From Streptomyces iranensis (GTDB lineage: Bacteria; Actinomycetota; Actinomycetes; Streptomycetales; Streptomycetaceae): a stretch of DNA of 64,000 bases. Shown one piece after another: positions 16,661 through 24,602 of the stretch. The notes beneath the pieces were generated by a model. It was not told the DNA's origin. It did not search any database and saw nothing but the letters and a program-made list of their open reading frames with translations. A program made the translations under genes and the position numbers. The DNA is taken from assembly GCF_017874715.1 (NCBI RefSeq), contig NZ_JAGGLR010000030.1, forward strand, positions 1 to 64,000. Direction: 5' to 3'. How positions within the stretch are numbered: position 1 is the first letter of the stretch; every line of letters starts with the position of its first letter.

Positions 16661-18022
16661 TCAGCTCTTGCCCGCCGCGTACGCCCCCAGGAACAGCGCC
16701 TCGGTGAGCGAGAGCTTCTCCAACTCCTCGGGCGAGACGCTCTCGTTGACCGCGTGGATCTGCGCCTCCGGCTCGCTCAGCCCGATCAGCAGGATCTCCG
16801 CCTCCGGGTAGAGCGAGGCCAGCGTGTTGCACAGCGGGATCGAGCCGCCCTGCCCGGCGATTGCCATCTCCTGGCCGTCGTACGCCAGGCGCATCGCCTC
16901 CCGCATCGCCGCGTACGCCGGGCTCGTGGTGTCCGCGCGGAACGCCTGGCCCTGGCCGAGCTGCTCCACTGAAAGCCGCGCACCCCACGGCACCGAGGAC
17001 CGGAGGTGCTCGGCGAGCAGCCGGTTGGCCTCGGCCGCGTCCACGCCCGGCGGCACCCGCAGGCTGATCAGCGCCCGCGCGCCCGCCTGGACGGACGGGG
17101 TGGCGCCGACCACCGGCGGGCAGTCGATGCCGAGCACGGTGACCGCCGGGCGCGCCCAGACGCGGTCGGCGACCGTACCGGAGCCGATCAGCCCGACCCC
17201 GTCGAGCACCTTGGCGTCCTTGCGGAACTCCTCGTCCGGGTACTGCAGCCCGTCCCACGCCGCGTCCGCGTCCAGGCCCTTGACGGTGGTCGAGCCGTCC
17301 TCGGCGCGCAGCGAGTCCAGGACGCGGATCAGCGCGGCGAGCGCGTCCGGGGCCGCCCCGCCGAACTGGCCGGAGTGCAGATTGCCCTCCAGGGTCTCCA
17401 CCGAGACCCGCAGCAGCGTCATCCCGCGCAGCGTGGCCGTGACCGTCGGCAGCCCGACCCGGAAGTTGCCCGCGTCGCCGATCACGATGGCGTCGGCGGT
17501 CAGCAGCTCCGGATGGGCCTCGGCGTAGCGCTCCAGACCGCCCGTGCCCTGCTCCTCCGAACCCTCCACGATCACCTTGACGTTGACCGGGACCCCGCCG
17601 TTCGCCTTGAGCGCGCGCAGCGCGGTGAGATGCATGATCACACCGCCCTTGCAGTCCGCGGCGCCCCGCCCGTACCAGCGGCCGTCGCGCTCGGTCAGCT
17701 CGAAGGGCGGGGTGTGCCAGGCGTCCTCGTCCAGCGGGGGCTGCACGTCGTAGTGCGCGTAGAGCAGCACGGTCGGGGCACCGGCCGGACCGGGCAGGAA
17801 GCCGTAGACGGACTGGGTGCCGTCGGGGGTGTCCAGCAGCGCCACGTCCTCGAACCCCTCGGCGCGCAGCGCGTCGGCGACCCAGCGGGCGGCCGCCTCG
17901 CATTCGCCGGGCGGGAACTGCGCCGGGTCCGCCACCGACTTGAAGGCCACCAGCTCGGCCAGCTCGGCCCTGGCGCGCGGCTGCAGGGCGGCGACGGTGG
18001 CGGCGAGAGGCGCCTTCTCCAT
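16661..18022 (-). CDS. M20 family dipeptidase (zinc metallopeptidase)
   Basis: A 453-aa cytosolic peptidase of the M20/M25/M40 superfamily. Metal ligands and catalytic residues are visible: His90 and Asp92 (AHYDVQP), Asp123 (AADCKGG), and the catalytic Glu156/Glu157 pair (EGSEEQGTGG). The C-terminal part has SIPLCNTLASLYPEAE and a HAVNE motif that supplies the last His ligand. It should hydrolyse dipeptides or a related amide with two zinc ions. ATG 18022 has AGGAGGG 8 bp upstream. It is convergent with the Nudix fusion and divergent from the reductase. Confidence 0.9.
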   Translation of the reverse strand: MEKAPLAATVAALQPRARAELAELVAFKSVADPAQFPPGECEAAARWVADALRAEGFEDVALLDTPDGTQSVYGFLPGPAGAPTVLLYAHYDVQPPLDEDAWHTPPFELTERDGRWYGRGAADCKGGVIMHLTALRALKANGGVPVNVKVIVEGSEEQGTGGLERYAEAHPELLTADAIVIGDAGNFRVGLPTVTATLRGMTLLRVSVETLEGNLHSGQFGGAAPDALAALIRVLDSLRAEDGSTTVKGLDADAAWDGLQYPDEEFRKDAKVLDGVGLIGSGTVADRVWARPAVTVLGIDCPPVVGATPSVQAGARALISLRVPPGVDAAEANRLLAEHLRSSVPWGARLSVEQLGQGQAFRADTTSPAYAAMREAMRLAYDGQEMAIAGQGGSIPLCNTLASLYPEAEILLIGLSEPEAQIHAVNESVSPEELEKLSLTEALFLGAYAAGKS

Positions 18023-18190
18023 GGGGGACCCTCCTGGGGTGCGACGGGCCGGCGGCGGGATGCGCGGCGATGGGCACGTATGTACGGCTTGATGCCGCGT
18101 GGCCGATCATCCCACAGCGGGGTCATCCGCCGGGGAGCCGTAGGATGCCGGTAGGCGCATCAGGTCGGTCGATTGGGAGCGGATCCACAC

Positions 18191-19396
18191 GTGAGCAGCG
18201 ACAACGCAGCCCCGGACAATGAGACGGTATGGGACGTCGTCGTGGTGGGCGCGGGCCCCGCGGGTGCCTCCGCGGCCCATGCCGCCGCCTGCGCCGGGCG
18301 CCGGGTGCTGTTGTTGGAGAAGGCCGAGTTGCCGCGTTACAAGACCTGCGGCGGTGGCATCATCGGCCCCTCGCGCGACGCCCTTCCGCCGGGTTTCGAA
18401 CTGCCGCTGCGGGAGCGGGTGCACGCGGTGACGTTCTCGCTGAACGGCAAGCTGTCCCGCACCCGCCGCTCCAAGCACGCGCTCTTCGGACTGATCAACC
18501 GGCCGGAGTTCGACGCGGCCCTGGTCGACGCCGCCAAGGACGCGGGTGCCGAGGTCCGTACGGGCGTCGCGGTCACCCGCGTCGAGCAGCACGGCCCGGC
18601 CGTGCCCGACCGGCGCACGGTCGCCGTGGTGCTCTCCGACGGTGAGACCGTGCTGGCGAGGGCCGTGGTCGGCGCGGACGGCAGCGCGAGCCGCATAGGC
18701 GCGCACGTCGGCGTGAAGCTGGACCAGGTGGATCTCGGCCTGGAGGCGGAGATCCCGGTTCCGGAGACCGTCGCGGAGGACTGGGCGGGCCGGGTGCTCA
18801 TCGACTGGGGCCCGATGCCTGGGAGTTACGGCTGGGTCTTTCCCAAGGGCGACACCCTTACGGTCGGCGTCATCTCGGCGCGCGGCGAGGGCGCCGGGAC
18901 CAAGCGCTATCTGGAGGACTTCATCGCCCGGCTCGGCCTCGCCGGATTCGAGCCGAGCATCTCCTCCGGGCATCTGACCCGCTGCCGCTCCGACGATTCG
19001 CCGCTGTCGCGCGGCCGGGTCCTGGTGTGCGGCGACGCGGCCGGACTGCTGGAGCCGTGGACCCGAGAGGGCATCTCCTACGCGCTGCGCTCGGGCCGGC
19101 TCGCGGGGGAGTGGGCGGTGCGCGTCGCCGAGGCCCACGACGCGGTGGACGCCCGCCGCCAGGCCCTGAACTACGCCTTCGCGATCAAGGCGGGGCTGGG
19201 GGTGGAGATGGGTGTCGGCCGCCGTCTGCACACGGTCTTCGCCCGCCGCCCCGGGATGTTCCACGCGGTGATCACCGGCTTCCGCCCGGCATGGCGCGCG
19301 TTCACGAAGATCACCCGTGGTACGACCACACTGGGCGACCTCGTCCGCACCCACCCGGCCGCCCGCCGGGCCCTGGGGGCGATGGACCGGGGCTAG
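18191..19396 (+). CDS. Geranylgeranyl-reductase-family FAD-dependent oxidoreductase
   Basis: A 401-aa flavoprotein. The FAD dinucleotide motif VVVVGAGPAGASAA begins near residue 16, followed by EKAELPRYKTCGGGI, the hallmark of the geranylgeranyl reductase/ChlP family, and the second FAD motif VLVCGDAAGLLEPWTREGI. It reduces isoprenoid double bonds, for example of menaquinone or polyprenyl lipid side chains, or is a related monooxygenase. GTG 18191 lies 11 bp after GGGAG; an upstream TTG at 18173 is possible. Monocistronic. Alternative: an NAD-dependent isoprenoid reductase in lipid biosynthesis. Confidence 0.85.
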   Translation: MSSDNAAPDNETVWDVVVVGAGPAGASAAHAAACAGRRVLLLEKAELPRYKTCGGGIIGPSRDALPPGFELPLRERVHAVTFSLNGKLSRTRRSKHALFGLINRPEFDAALVDAAKDAGAEVRTGVAVTRVEQHGPAVPDRRTVAVVLSDGETVLARAVVGADGSASRIGAHVGVKLDQVDLGLEAEIPVPETVAEDWAGRVLIDWGPMPGSYGWVFPKGDTLTVGVISARGEGAGTKRYLEDFIARLGLAGFEPSISSGHLTRCRSDDSPLSRGRVLVCGDAAGLLEPWTREGISYALRSGRLAGEWAVRVAEAHDAVDARRQALNYAFAIKAGLGVEMGVGRRLHTVFARRPGMFHAVITGFRPAWRAFTKITRGTTTLGDLVRTHPAARRALGAMDRG

Positions 19397-19862
19397 GGGC
19401 TAGGGGGGCGGATCTTGACGCCTGCGGCGCGCGGCTCCCCTCCCCGCCCCTTCCCGACACCTGACGATATGCGGCTCCGCCGCGTGGTCCGCCGGACACC
19501 GCGCAGGGCTTGGCTTCGGTCGCGTCGGGCTGATCTTCGCGGGTCTGCGACGGCCATGCCGGGGGCGCCCCGCCCGTATCGGAAGAGGCGGCGCTGCCGG
19601 GGACGGGCGACGCGAGGGCGCCGGCGGGCATGCTGGGCGACCCGCTGCCCGTGCGCGCGCTCGCACGGCTCGTCGCCGGGTGCCGCAGGTGTTCGGTTTG
19701 GGTTTGCCTCACGTCCGCCGCGCTGCGGTGGGGAGCCGGGCTCGGCTCGGCCCTGTCCCGCGCTCTGCCCGGCAGGGCATGGGCGCCTACTCCGCCGGGA
19801 GTAGGCGCGGGCACCGCGCAGGGGGGACGCCCGGGGCGCCTGGCCGGTTTAGCGTTGCCCGT
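19397..19862. other. 466-bp gap without a convincing gene
   Basis: Open frames here have poor third-position bias and Arg/Pro/Ala-rich translations typical of non-coding GC-rich DNA. The reductase stop is followed by a 7-bp doubling (GGGCTAG twice). A perfect 10-bp hairpin lies at 19783-19808 (GCGCCTACTC with its complement, 6-nt loop), which may end transcription before the histidine-kinase promoter. Similar spacer sequence containing GATATGCGGCTCCGCCGCG is, from memory, common between streptomycete genes. Confidence 0.5.
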
Positions 19863-21098
19863 ATGCACGGATTCACGGGGGAGCACGGCCCGGGGCAGCG
19901 GCGGGGCGGATGGCGGCGCGGGGCGCCCTTCGACCCATCGCGTTCGGCCGTGCCCTGGCGCTCCTCGGTCGCCATCGCCGTCGTCCAGATGGTGGGCACC
20001 GGGTTCGCCGCTCACGATCAGCCCGTCCGGGCGGGCCTAGGGCCCGGGAGCGCCGCGTTGCTGCTCGCCGGGCCCGCGCTGCTGCTCATGCGCCATCGCC
20101 GGCCCGGGGCGGTCGTGGTCGGCACGGCGGTGGTGACCGCCGTCTACCTCGCCGCCGGATATCCGTACGGGCCCGTCTTCCTCAGTGTCGTCGTCGCCTG
20201 TGTGACGGCCATCGCGGCCGGGCGGCGGATCGCTGCGTGGAGCGCACTCGGGCTGCTGTGGGGGAGCCATCTGCTCATCGGCCACTGGCTCTACCGCTGG
20301 CTGCCGCCGGGCGACGACGGGCCCGTCGGATGGGGGCAGGAGCTGGTGGTCACCGCCTGGGCGGTGGCGATCGTGGCCGCGTCCGAGCTCGTCCGCGTAC
20401 GGCGTGAGCAGTGGGCCCGGGAACGGGCCGAACGGGAGGCGGCGGCGCGCCGCCGGGCCGACGAGGAGCGGCTGCGGATCGCCCGCGAACTGCATGACGT
20501 CCTCGCCCACAGCATCTCGGTCATCAACGTCCAGGCGGGCGTCGGGCTCGCCCTCCTCGACCAGGACCCCGAGCAGGCCCGCACCGCGCTGACCACCATC
20601 AAGGCGGCCAGCAAGGAGGCGCTGGGCGAGGTCCGCCAAGTCCTCGACACTCTGCGGACCTCCGGCTCCGGCGCGCCCGGCGCCGCGCCGCGCTCACCCG
20701 CACCCGGCCTGGACCGGCTGGCGGAGCTCACCGGGCAGGCGGCGGACGCGGGGCTCGCGGTGCGGGTGGGGGTGGAGGGCGTACGGACGGCCCTGCCGCC
20801 CGGCGCCGATCTCGCGGCGTTCCGTATCGTGCAGGAGGCCCTGACCAATATCGTCCGCCACTCCGGCTCCCGGAACGCCCATGTGCTGCTGCACTATGCC
20901 CCCGGTGAATTGGAGCTGCGGGTGGACGACGACGGCCCCGCGACCGGGGACGGGGCGACGGGCGGCGGCAACGGCCTGGTCGGCATGCGTGAGCGGGCCG
21001 CCGCGCTCGGCGGCACAGTGGAGGCGGGCCCGCGCCCGGACGGCGGCTTCCGCGTCCGGGCCAGGATCCCGTTCAAGGGTGGGAGGGAGACCCCATGA
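19863..21098 (+). CDS. Two-component sensor histidine kinase (NarL-type partner, HisKA_3)
   Basis: A 411-aa sensor kinase. About five membrane helices occupy residues 33-175. A coiled coil rich in Arg/Glu leads into the HisKA_3 box LRIARELHDVLAHS with phospho-His211, and a HATPase domain with N-box AFRIVQEALTNIVRHS and glycine box NGLVGMRERAA. The start is ATG 19863: it has no Shine-Dalgarno site, but TAGCGT ends 7 bp before it, suggesting a leaderless mRNA. It phosphorylates the regulator encoded 25 bp downstream. Signal unknown, presumably sensed in or near the membrane. Confidence 0.92.
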   Translation: MHGFTGEHGPGQRRGGWRRGAPFDPSRSAVPWRSSVAIAVVQMVGTGFAAHDQPVRAGLGPGSAALLLAGPALLLMRHRRPGAVVVGTAVVTAVYLAAGYPYGPVFLSVVVACVTAIAAGRRIAAWSALGLLWGSHLLIGHWLYRWLPPGDDGPVGWGQELVVTAWAVAIVAASELVRVRREQWARERAEREAAARRRADEERLRIARELHDVLAHSISVINVQAGVGLALLDQDPEQARTALTTIKAASKEALGEVRQVLDTLRTSGSGAPGAAPRSPAPGLDRLAELTGQAADAGLAVRVGVEGVRTALPPGADLAAFRIVQEALTNIVRHSGSRNAHVLLHYAPGELELRVDDDGPATGDGATGGGNGLVGMRERAAALGGTVEAGPRPDGGFRVRARIPFKGGRETP

Positions 21099-21122
21099 GG
21101 GATGAGGGCGGGAGTCAGACCC

Positions 21123-21815
21123 ATGAGGGATGAGGACGGGCCCGAGACCGTGATCCGTGTCGCGCTCGCCGACGACCAGCTCCTCGTCCGCGCCGGATTC
21201 CGCGCCCTGCTGGCCGCGCAGCCGGATATCGAGGTGGTCGGCGAGGCGGCCGACGGGGAGCAGGCGCTGGCGCTCGTACGGGAGCGGCGCCCCGATGTCG
21301 TCCTCATGGACATCCGCATGCCGGTGCTCGACGGCCTCGCCGCCACCCGGGGGATCACCGGGGATCCGGCACTCGGCGAGGTGAAGGTGGTCATGCTGAC
21401 CACCTTCGAACTCGATGAGTACGTCTTCGAGGCGATCCGCTCCGGCGCCTCCGGCTTCCTGGTCAAGGACACCGAACCGGATGAGCTGCTGCGAGCGGTG
21501 CGCGCGGTCGTCGGCGGCGACGCGCTGCTGTCGCCCGGGGTGACCCGCCGTCTCATCGCGGAGTTCGCGGCCCGGTCCAGGGAACCCGCGCCCGCGGCGG
21601 CGCTGGCGGAGCTGACCGAGCGGGAGCGGGAGGTGATGGCCCTGGTCGGCATGGGGCTGTCGAACCAGGAGATCGCGCGGCGGCTCGTGGTCAGCCCGCT
21701 CACCGCCAAGACCCATGTGAGCCGCACGATGGTCAAACTGGGCGCCCGGGACCGCGCCCAACTCGTCGTGCTCGCCTATGAGTCGGGCCTGGTCCGGCCG
21801 GGCTGGCTCGGCTGA
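21123..21815 (+). CDS. NarL/FixJ family response regulator
   Basis: A 230-aa regulator. The receiver has Asp17/Asp18 (ALADDQ), phospho-acceptor Asp63 (VLMDIRMP) and Lys (FLVKD). A LuxR-type HTH (TEREREVMALVGMGLSNQEI) lies at the C-terminus. Start choice is complicated by a tandem duplication: an ATG at 21095 overlapping the kinase stop now gives only a 12-codon peptide, an in-frame ATG at 21102 adds 7 residues, and ATG 21123 (MRDEDG) has GGAG 8 bp upstream. It is co-transcribed with the kinase gene. Targets unknown. Confidence 0.92.
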   Translation: MRDEDGPETVIRVALADDQLLVRAGFRALLAAQPDIEVVGEAADGEQALALVRERRPDVVLMDIRMPVLDGLAATRGITGDPALGEVKVVMLTTFELDEYVFEAIRSGASGFLVKDTEPDELLRAVRAVVGGDALLSPGVTRRLIAEFAARSREPAPAAALAELTEREREVMALVGMGLSNQEIARRLVVSPLTAKTHVSRTMVKLGARDRAQLVVLAYESGLVRPGWLG

Positions 21816-21824
21816 GCGAGCTCT

Positions 21825-21949
21825 GTGCTCCGGGATTTGTGCTCCGGGTTTCGTGCTCCGGGCTTTGTGCTCCGGACCCCTCGCTCAGCACGGCCCTCCG
21901 TCCAGCGTGGCCCCTCAGAACAGCCCCTCCGCTCAGAACAGCCCCTCCG
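21825..21949. repeat. Short tandem repeats between convergent genes
   Basis: Four 14-bp units beginning GTGCTCCGG run from 21825 to 21880. A second array has two perfect 18-bp units CTCAGAACAGCCCCTCCG at 21914-21931 and 21932-21949; it duplicates the end of the DUF2797 gene, so the sequence encoding its last residues and stop codon appears twice. Confidence 0.8.
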
Positions 21950-22892
21950 GGGCCTCCGCTTCCCGCTCCCGCCGCGCCACCGGTGCCGTCGTCGGGGCGT
22001 CCGCCGCGGCCGACGCCAGTGGCCAGCCCGTCAGCTGCCGGGTGTCCATCACCAGGGCCTGGCCGTCCGCCGAGGTCAGATGGATGTCCGGGCCCGCCAC
22101 GGCGTCGATACGACCGGCCACGGTGGCCTCGGGGACGAACTGGATCAGCCCCGGCGCGGGGCGCACCCGGTCCAGGTGGAACGCCGCATCGTGGTGCACC
22201 GGGTCGAACGGGGCGAGGGCCAGTGACTCCGGCAGACCGCCCAGGCCGCGCGCCCGCTGGTGGAGAGCGGCGAGGTCGGCGGCCCGTCGCTCCGGGGGTG
22301 GCGGGGCCTCGCGGGCGGTGCGCTTGGCGGCGTACGGGAAGCGGTCCGGGACGCCGAGCGCGGCGCCCAGCACGGCCTCGGCGCGGCGCGCGGCCATCAG
22401 CGGGCCCCGGCCCAGCAGGCAGTACGAGAGCGCGGCCTGCTCCAGCAGCCGTGCCCCCTCCCGCTCGGCCGCGGTGATCCCGACCTTGACCAACTCCGGT
22501 CCGAACCAGGCGAGATAGACGTCGTAAGGGCGCGGATCGTCCGTACGGGTGTCGGCGGCCACGGAGTAAGAGCGGTCCAGCCGGGCGCAGTCCGGGCACT
22601 GAGCCGATACGGCGGAGGGCGGGACCTCGGCCCCGGCCGGGCACGGGGTGTGCCGGGCGCCCCTTCGGACGCCGACGCAGTCGCGCCGGGGCCCGGTGGT
22701 GAACGAGAGCGGGCGGTCCGGCGTCAGCGGGGAGAGCCGTTCCCCCTGGGCCGGATGGCGCCAGACCAGCGCGGGCCCGCCGCGGCCCCAGCGTGCCCCG
22801 GCGCACTGCCATCGTGCGGGCTGCGGGTCCTGGCTCTGGTCCTGCGCGCTCTGGTCCTGCGCGCTCTGGCGCTGGCCCCGGCCCTGGGGCAT
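21933..22892 (-). CDS. DUF2797 family protein
   Basis: A 319-aa protein. The core (about residues 65-260) matches DUF2797: a Cys-containing stretch (CPDCARLDRS), then YDVYLAWFGPELVKVGITAAER, a GIY-YIG-like segment, and LGRGPLMAARRAE. The Cys pairs may bind zinc. ATG 22892 overlaps the TGA of the preceding gene (TGATG), so translation is coupled; a GTG at 22919 is less likely. The N-terminus has a doubled SAQDQ unit encoded by a 15-bp repeat. It is the third gene of an operon with DUF4442 and DUF6332. No biochemical role is known to me. Confidence 0.82.
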   Translation of the reverse strand: MPQGRGQRQSAQDQSAQDQSQDPQPARWQCAGARWGRGGPALVWRHPAQGERLSPLTPDRPLSFTTGPRRDCVGVRRGARHTPCPAGAEVPPSAVSAQCPDCARLDRSYSVAADTRTDDPRPYDVYLAWFGPELVKVGITAAEREGARLLEQAALSYCLLGRGPLMAARRAEAVLGAALGVPDRFPYAAKRTAREAPPPPERRAADLAALHQRARGLGGLPESLALAPFDPVHHDAAFHLDRVRPAPGLIQFVPEATVAGRIDAVAGPDIHLTSADGQALVMDTRQLTGWPLASAAADAPTTAPVARREREAEAPEGLF

Positions 22893-23134
22893 CAGCGCTT
22901 CTGCCGGGAGAAGAGCCACAGCGCCCGCACCAGCCGGATGGCGAATCCGACGATGGCCACCGCGAAGGCGGCTCCCTGCCAGGCCCGCTCGTGGGCCCGG
23001 TCCAGGTCGCCGAAGAGGGCGGGGCTCGCGACCGCCACGTAGAGCACGGCTGCCAGCAGACCGGCCGTGACCAGGGCGAACACTATCTCGATGGTGAGCG
23101 CGTCGCGTTCGCTCTGGGTGCGGGGTCCGGTCAT
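22892..23134 (-). CDS. Small two-helix membrane protein (DUF6332-like)
   Basis: An 80-aa protein with two hydrophobic helices (about 15-40 and 52-73) and a charged N-terminus (GPRTQSERDALTIEI). It resembles the streptomycete DUF6332 family. It lies 6 bp after the DUF4442 gene and its stop overlaps the DUF2797 start, so all three are co-translated. Function unknown; perhaps a membrane partner for one of its neighbours. Confidence 0.75.
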   Translation of the reverse strand: MTGPRTQSERDALTIEIVFALVTAGLLAAVLYVAVASPALFGDLDRAHERAWQGAAFAVAIVGFAIRLVRALWLFSRQKR

Positions 23135-23140
23135 CTCGTC

Positions 23141-23671
23141 TCAGCCCTTCGCCTGGTGTCCGGTGGCCGCCGCCGGGTCGGTCCTCCCCGGCCCCGGCTC
23201 GCGCTGCCCGTCATCGTGCTTCCGGCGCACATACAGCTGCTTCCGTACGCGTGCCACGACCGTACCGTCCGCGGCGACCACCTCGTTCTCGAACCACGGC
23301 AGTGCCTTGCCGCCGTCCGCCGTGGCCTCGCGGATCTCCTCAAGCCGCTCCTCGGTGAGCTTGAAGTCGGCGAACACGTCACCGCGGCCGGGCGAGACGA
23401 AGTCGATCTCGCCGGCCTTGTCCCAGACGATGTAGTCCCGGCCGAGCCGTCGCATCACCAGCAGCATCCAGAACGGGTCGCTCATCGAGAACAGCGAGCC
23501 GCCGAAATGGGTCCCCACGTAGTTGGAGTTGAAGCGGTGCTGCCGCAGCCTGACGCGGGCGCTGCTCCAGTCCTCCGCGAGGTGGACCACCCGCACCCCG
23601 GCGAAGAGATAGGGCGGCCACCAGTTCATCGCGCGGCGCAGTCCACGCGGCGACATCGATCGACGTGACAT
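23141..23671 (-). CDS. DUF4442 hotdog-fold thioesterase-like protein
   Basis: A 176-aa protein with the PaaI/YiiD-like hotdog fold of DUF4442: NWWPPYLFAGVRV, VRLRQHRFNSNYVGTHFGGSLFS and VWDKAGEIDFVSPGRG. The Asn and His in NYVGTHFGG sit where hotdog thioesterases bind the acyl-CoA thioester, so a CoA thioesterase activity is likely. ATG 23671 lacks a Shine-Dalgarno site but follows TAGCTT by exactly 6 bp, suggesting a leaderless transcript. First gene of the DUF4442-DUF6332-DUF2797 operon; a palindrome lies in its promoter. Confidence 0.83.
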   Translation of the reverse strand: MSRRSMSPRGLRRAMNWWPPYLFAGVRVVHLAEDWSSARVRLRQHRFNSNYVGTHFGGSLFSMSDPFWMLLVMRRLGRDYIVWDKAGEIDFVSPGRGDVFADFKLTEERLEEIREATADGGKALPWFENEVVAADGTVVARVRKQLYVRRKHDDGQREPGPGRTDPAAATGHQAKG

Positions 23672-23677
23672 GGCAGG

Positions 23678-23707
23678 AAGCTAACACGAGTTATTACTCG
23701 CCGGTAA
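23678..23707 (-). promoter_or_regulatory. Promoter with palindromic operator for the DUF4442 operon
   Basis: Read on the minus strand: TTACCG (23707-23702), 18-bp spacer, TAGCTT (23683-23678), then 6 bp to ATG 23671. The spacer holds the dyad CGAGTTATTACTCG (23687-23700; 5-bp arms around TATT), AT-rich against its surroundings, so a repressor could sit between the two promoter boxes. No regulator gene is adjacent. Confidence 0.6.
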
Positions 23708-23725
23708 CCCAAATGGTTGGCCTGC

Positions 23726-23797
23726 CCGAGCGGTGGGCGCCAGCCGAGCGGTGGGCGCCAGCCGAGCGGTGGGCGCAACCCGGGCGGTGTGGTCGCA
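23726..23797. repeat. 18-bp tandem repeat downstream of the MDMPI-like gene
   Basis: Three units of CCGAGCGGTGGGCGCCAG start at 23726, 23744 and 23762, followed by a decayed fourth. They lie between the divergent promoter of the DUF4442 operon and the stop of the next gene. Confidence 0.8.
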
Positions 23798-23815
23798 CCC
23801 CGAGCGGCCGGGAGG

Positions 23816-24550
23816 TCAGATCCCCGAGTGCTCCCGCCACAGCTCGGCCAGCTTCTCGTCCCCCTCCGTGGTCAGCGCGGTGATCGGCAGCCGGTTCCAG
23901 AGCGCGAGATAGAGGTCGCGGGCCGGGCCGCTGAGCTCGCAGTCGGCCGCCCCCTCGCCGTGGCGCTCGGTGCGCGGAGCGTCCTGGGACAGCCGCATCG
24001 TCCAGACCGCGCCCTGGTCCGTGGTCCTCACCCGGAGCGTGCGCGGGGTGTCCGTGCGCACCCGGGACCGGTCCAGGCTGTGGAAACCGGCCAGCAGCTC
24101 ATCGACCCCGTCGGCCGCGAACTCCGGGGTGAACGGGGAGAAGTCCCCGCCGCGCGCCGACTCCGCGTCGATCCGGTGGATGGCCGTCTCATGGGCCTGG
24201 CGCCGGGTCCAGAACTCCAGCGGAGCGTCCGAGGGCAGGAAGGTGAAGCACTTCACCTCGGGGTCGGCATGAGTGAGGACGTCGACCAGCCGGCCATGGA
24301 CCTCGCGGTACCACGACACCAGCTCGGCGTCGGCCGGTGCCGCCCCGACCGCCGGCCGGACCGGGTCGGTCAGGCCCTCGGCGACGAACCGGGCGGCCCA
24401 GCCGTGCACCCGGCCGATGTGGGACAGCAGATCGCGGACGCGCCAGTCGGGGCAGGTGGGCACGGGGGCGTCGACCCCGGCCTCGGCCGCGGCGTCGGCC
24501 AGCAACCGGCCCTCGCGGTCCACGATTTCGATCAACTCGGCAGTCTCCAT
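23816..24550 (-). CDS. Maleylpyruvate-isomerase-family mycothiol-dependent enzyme
   Basis: A 244-aa protein of the DinB/MDMPI superfamily. The N-terminal four-helix bundle holds VPTCPDWRVRDLLSHIGRVH, with the first metal-ligand His in LLSHIGR, and later KLVSWYREV-like and AHETAIHRIDAE segments supplying the other His ligands (HETAIHR). The C-terminal domain resembles SCP2-like MDMPI_C (ADCELSGPARDLYLALWNRLP). It likely uses mycothiol to act on an electrophile or to transfer it; the substrate cannot be read. Monocistronic. Confidence 0.88.
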   Translation of the reverse strand: METAELIEIVDREGRLLADAAAEAGVDAPVPTCPDWRVRDLLSHIGRVHGWAARFVAEGLTDPVRPAVGAAPADAELVSWYREVHGRLVDVLTHADPEVKCFTFLPSDAPLEFWTRRQAHETAIHRIDAESARGGDFSPFTPEFAADGVDELLAGFHSLDRSRVRTDTPRTLRVRTTDQGAVWTMRLSQDAPRTERHGEGAADCELSGPARDLYLALWNRLPITALTTEGDEKLAELWREHSGI

Positions 24551-24602
24551 GGCGGAATCATGCCAGCCGCCTCCGACAACGCCCGGCCGGGTCGGCGGAA
24601 TG

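Noticed and set aside
19415..20040. Several long frames in the 466-bp gap before the histidine-kinase gene
   Set aside because: All are Arg/Pro/Ala-rich with weak third-position bias and no motif; the region reads as spacer DNA.
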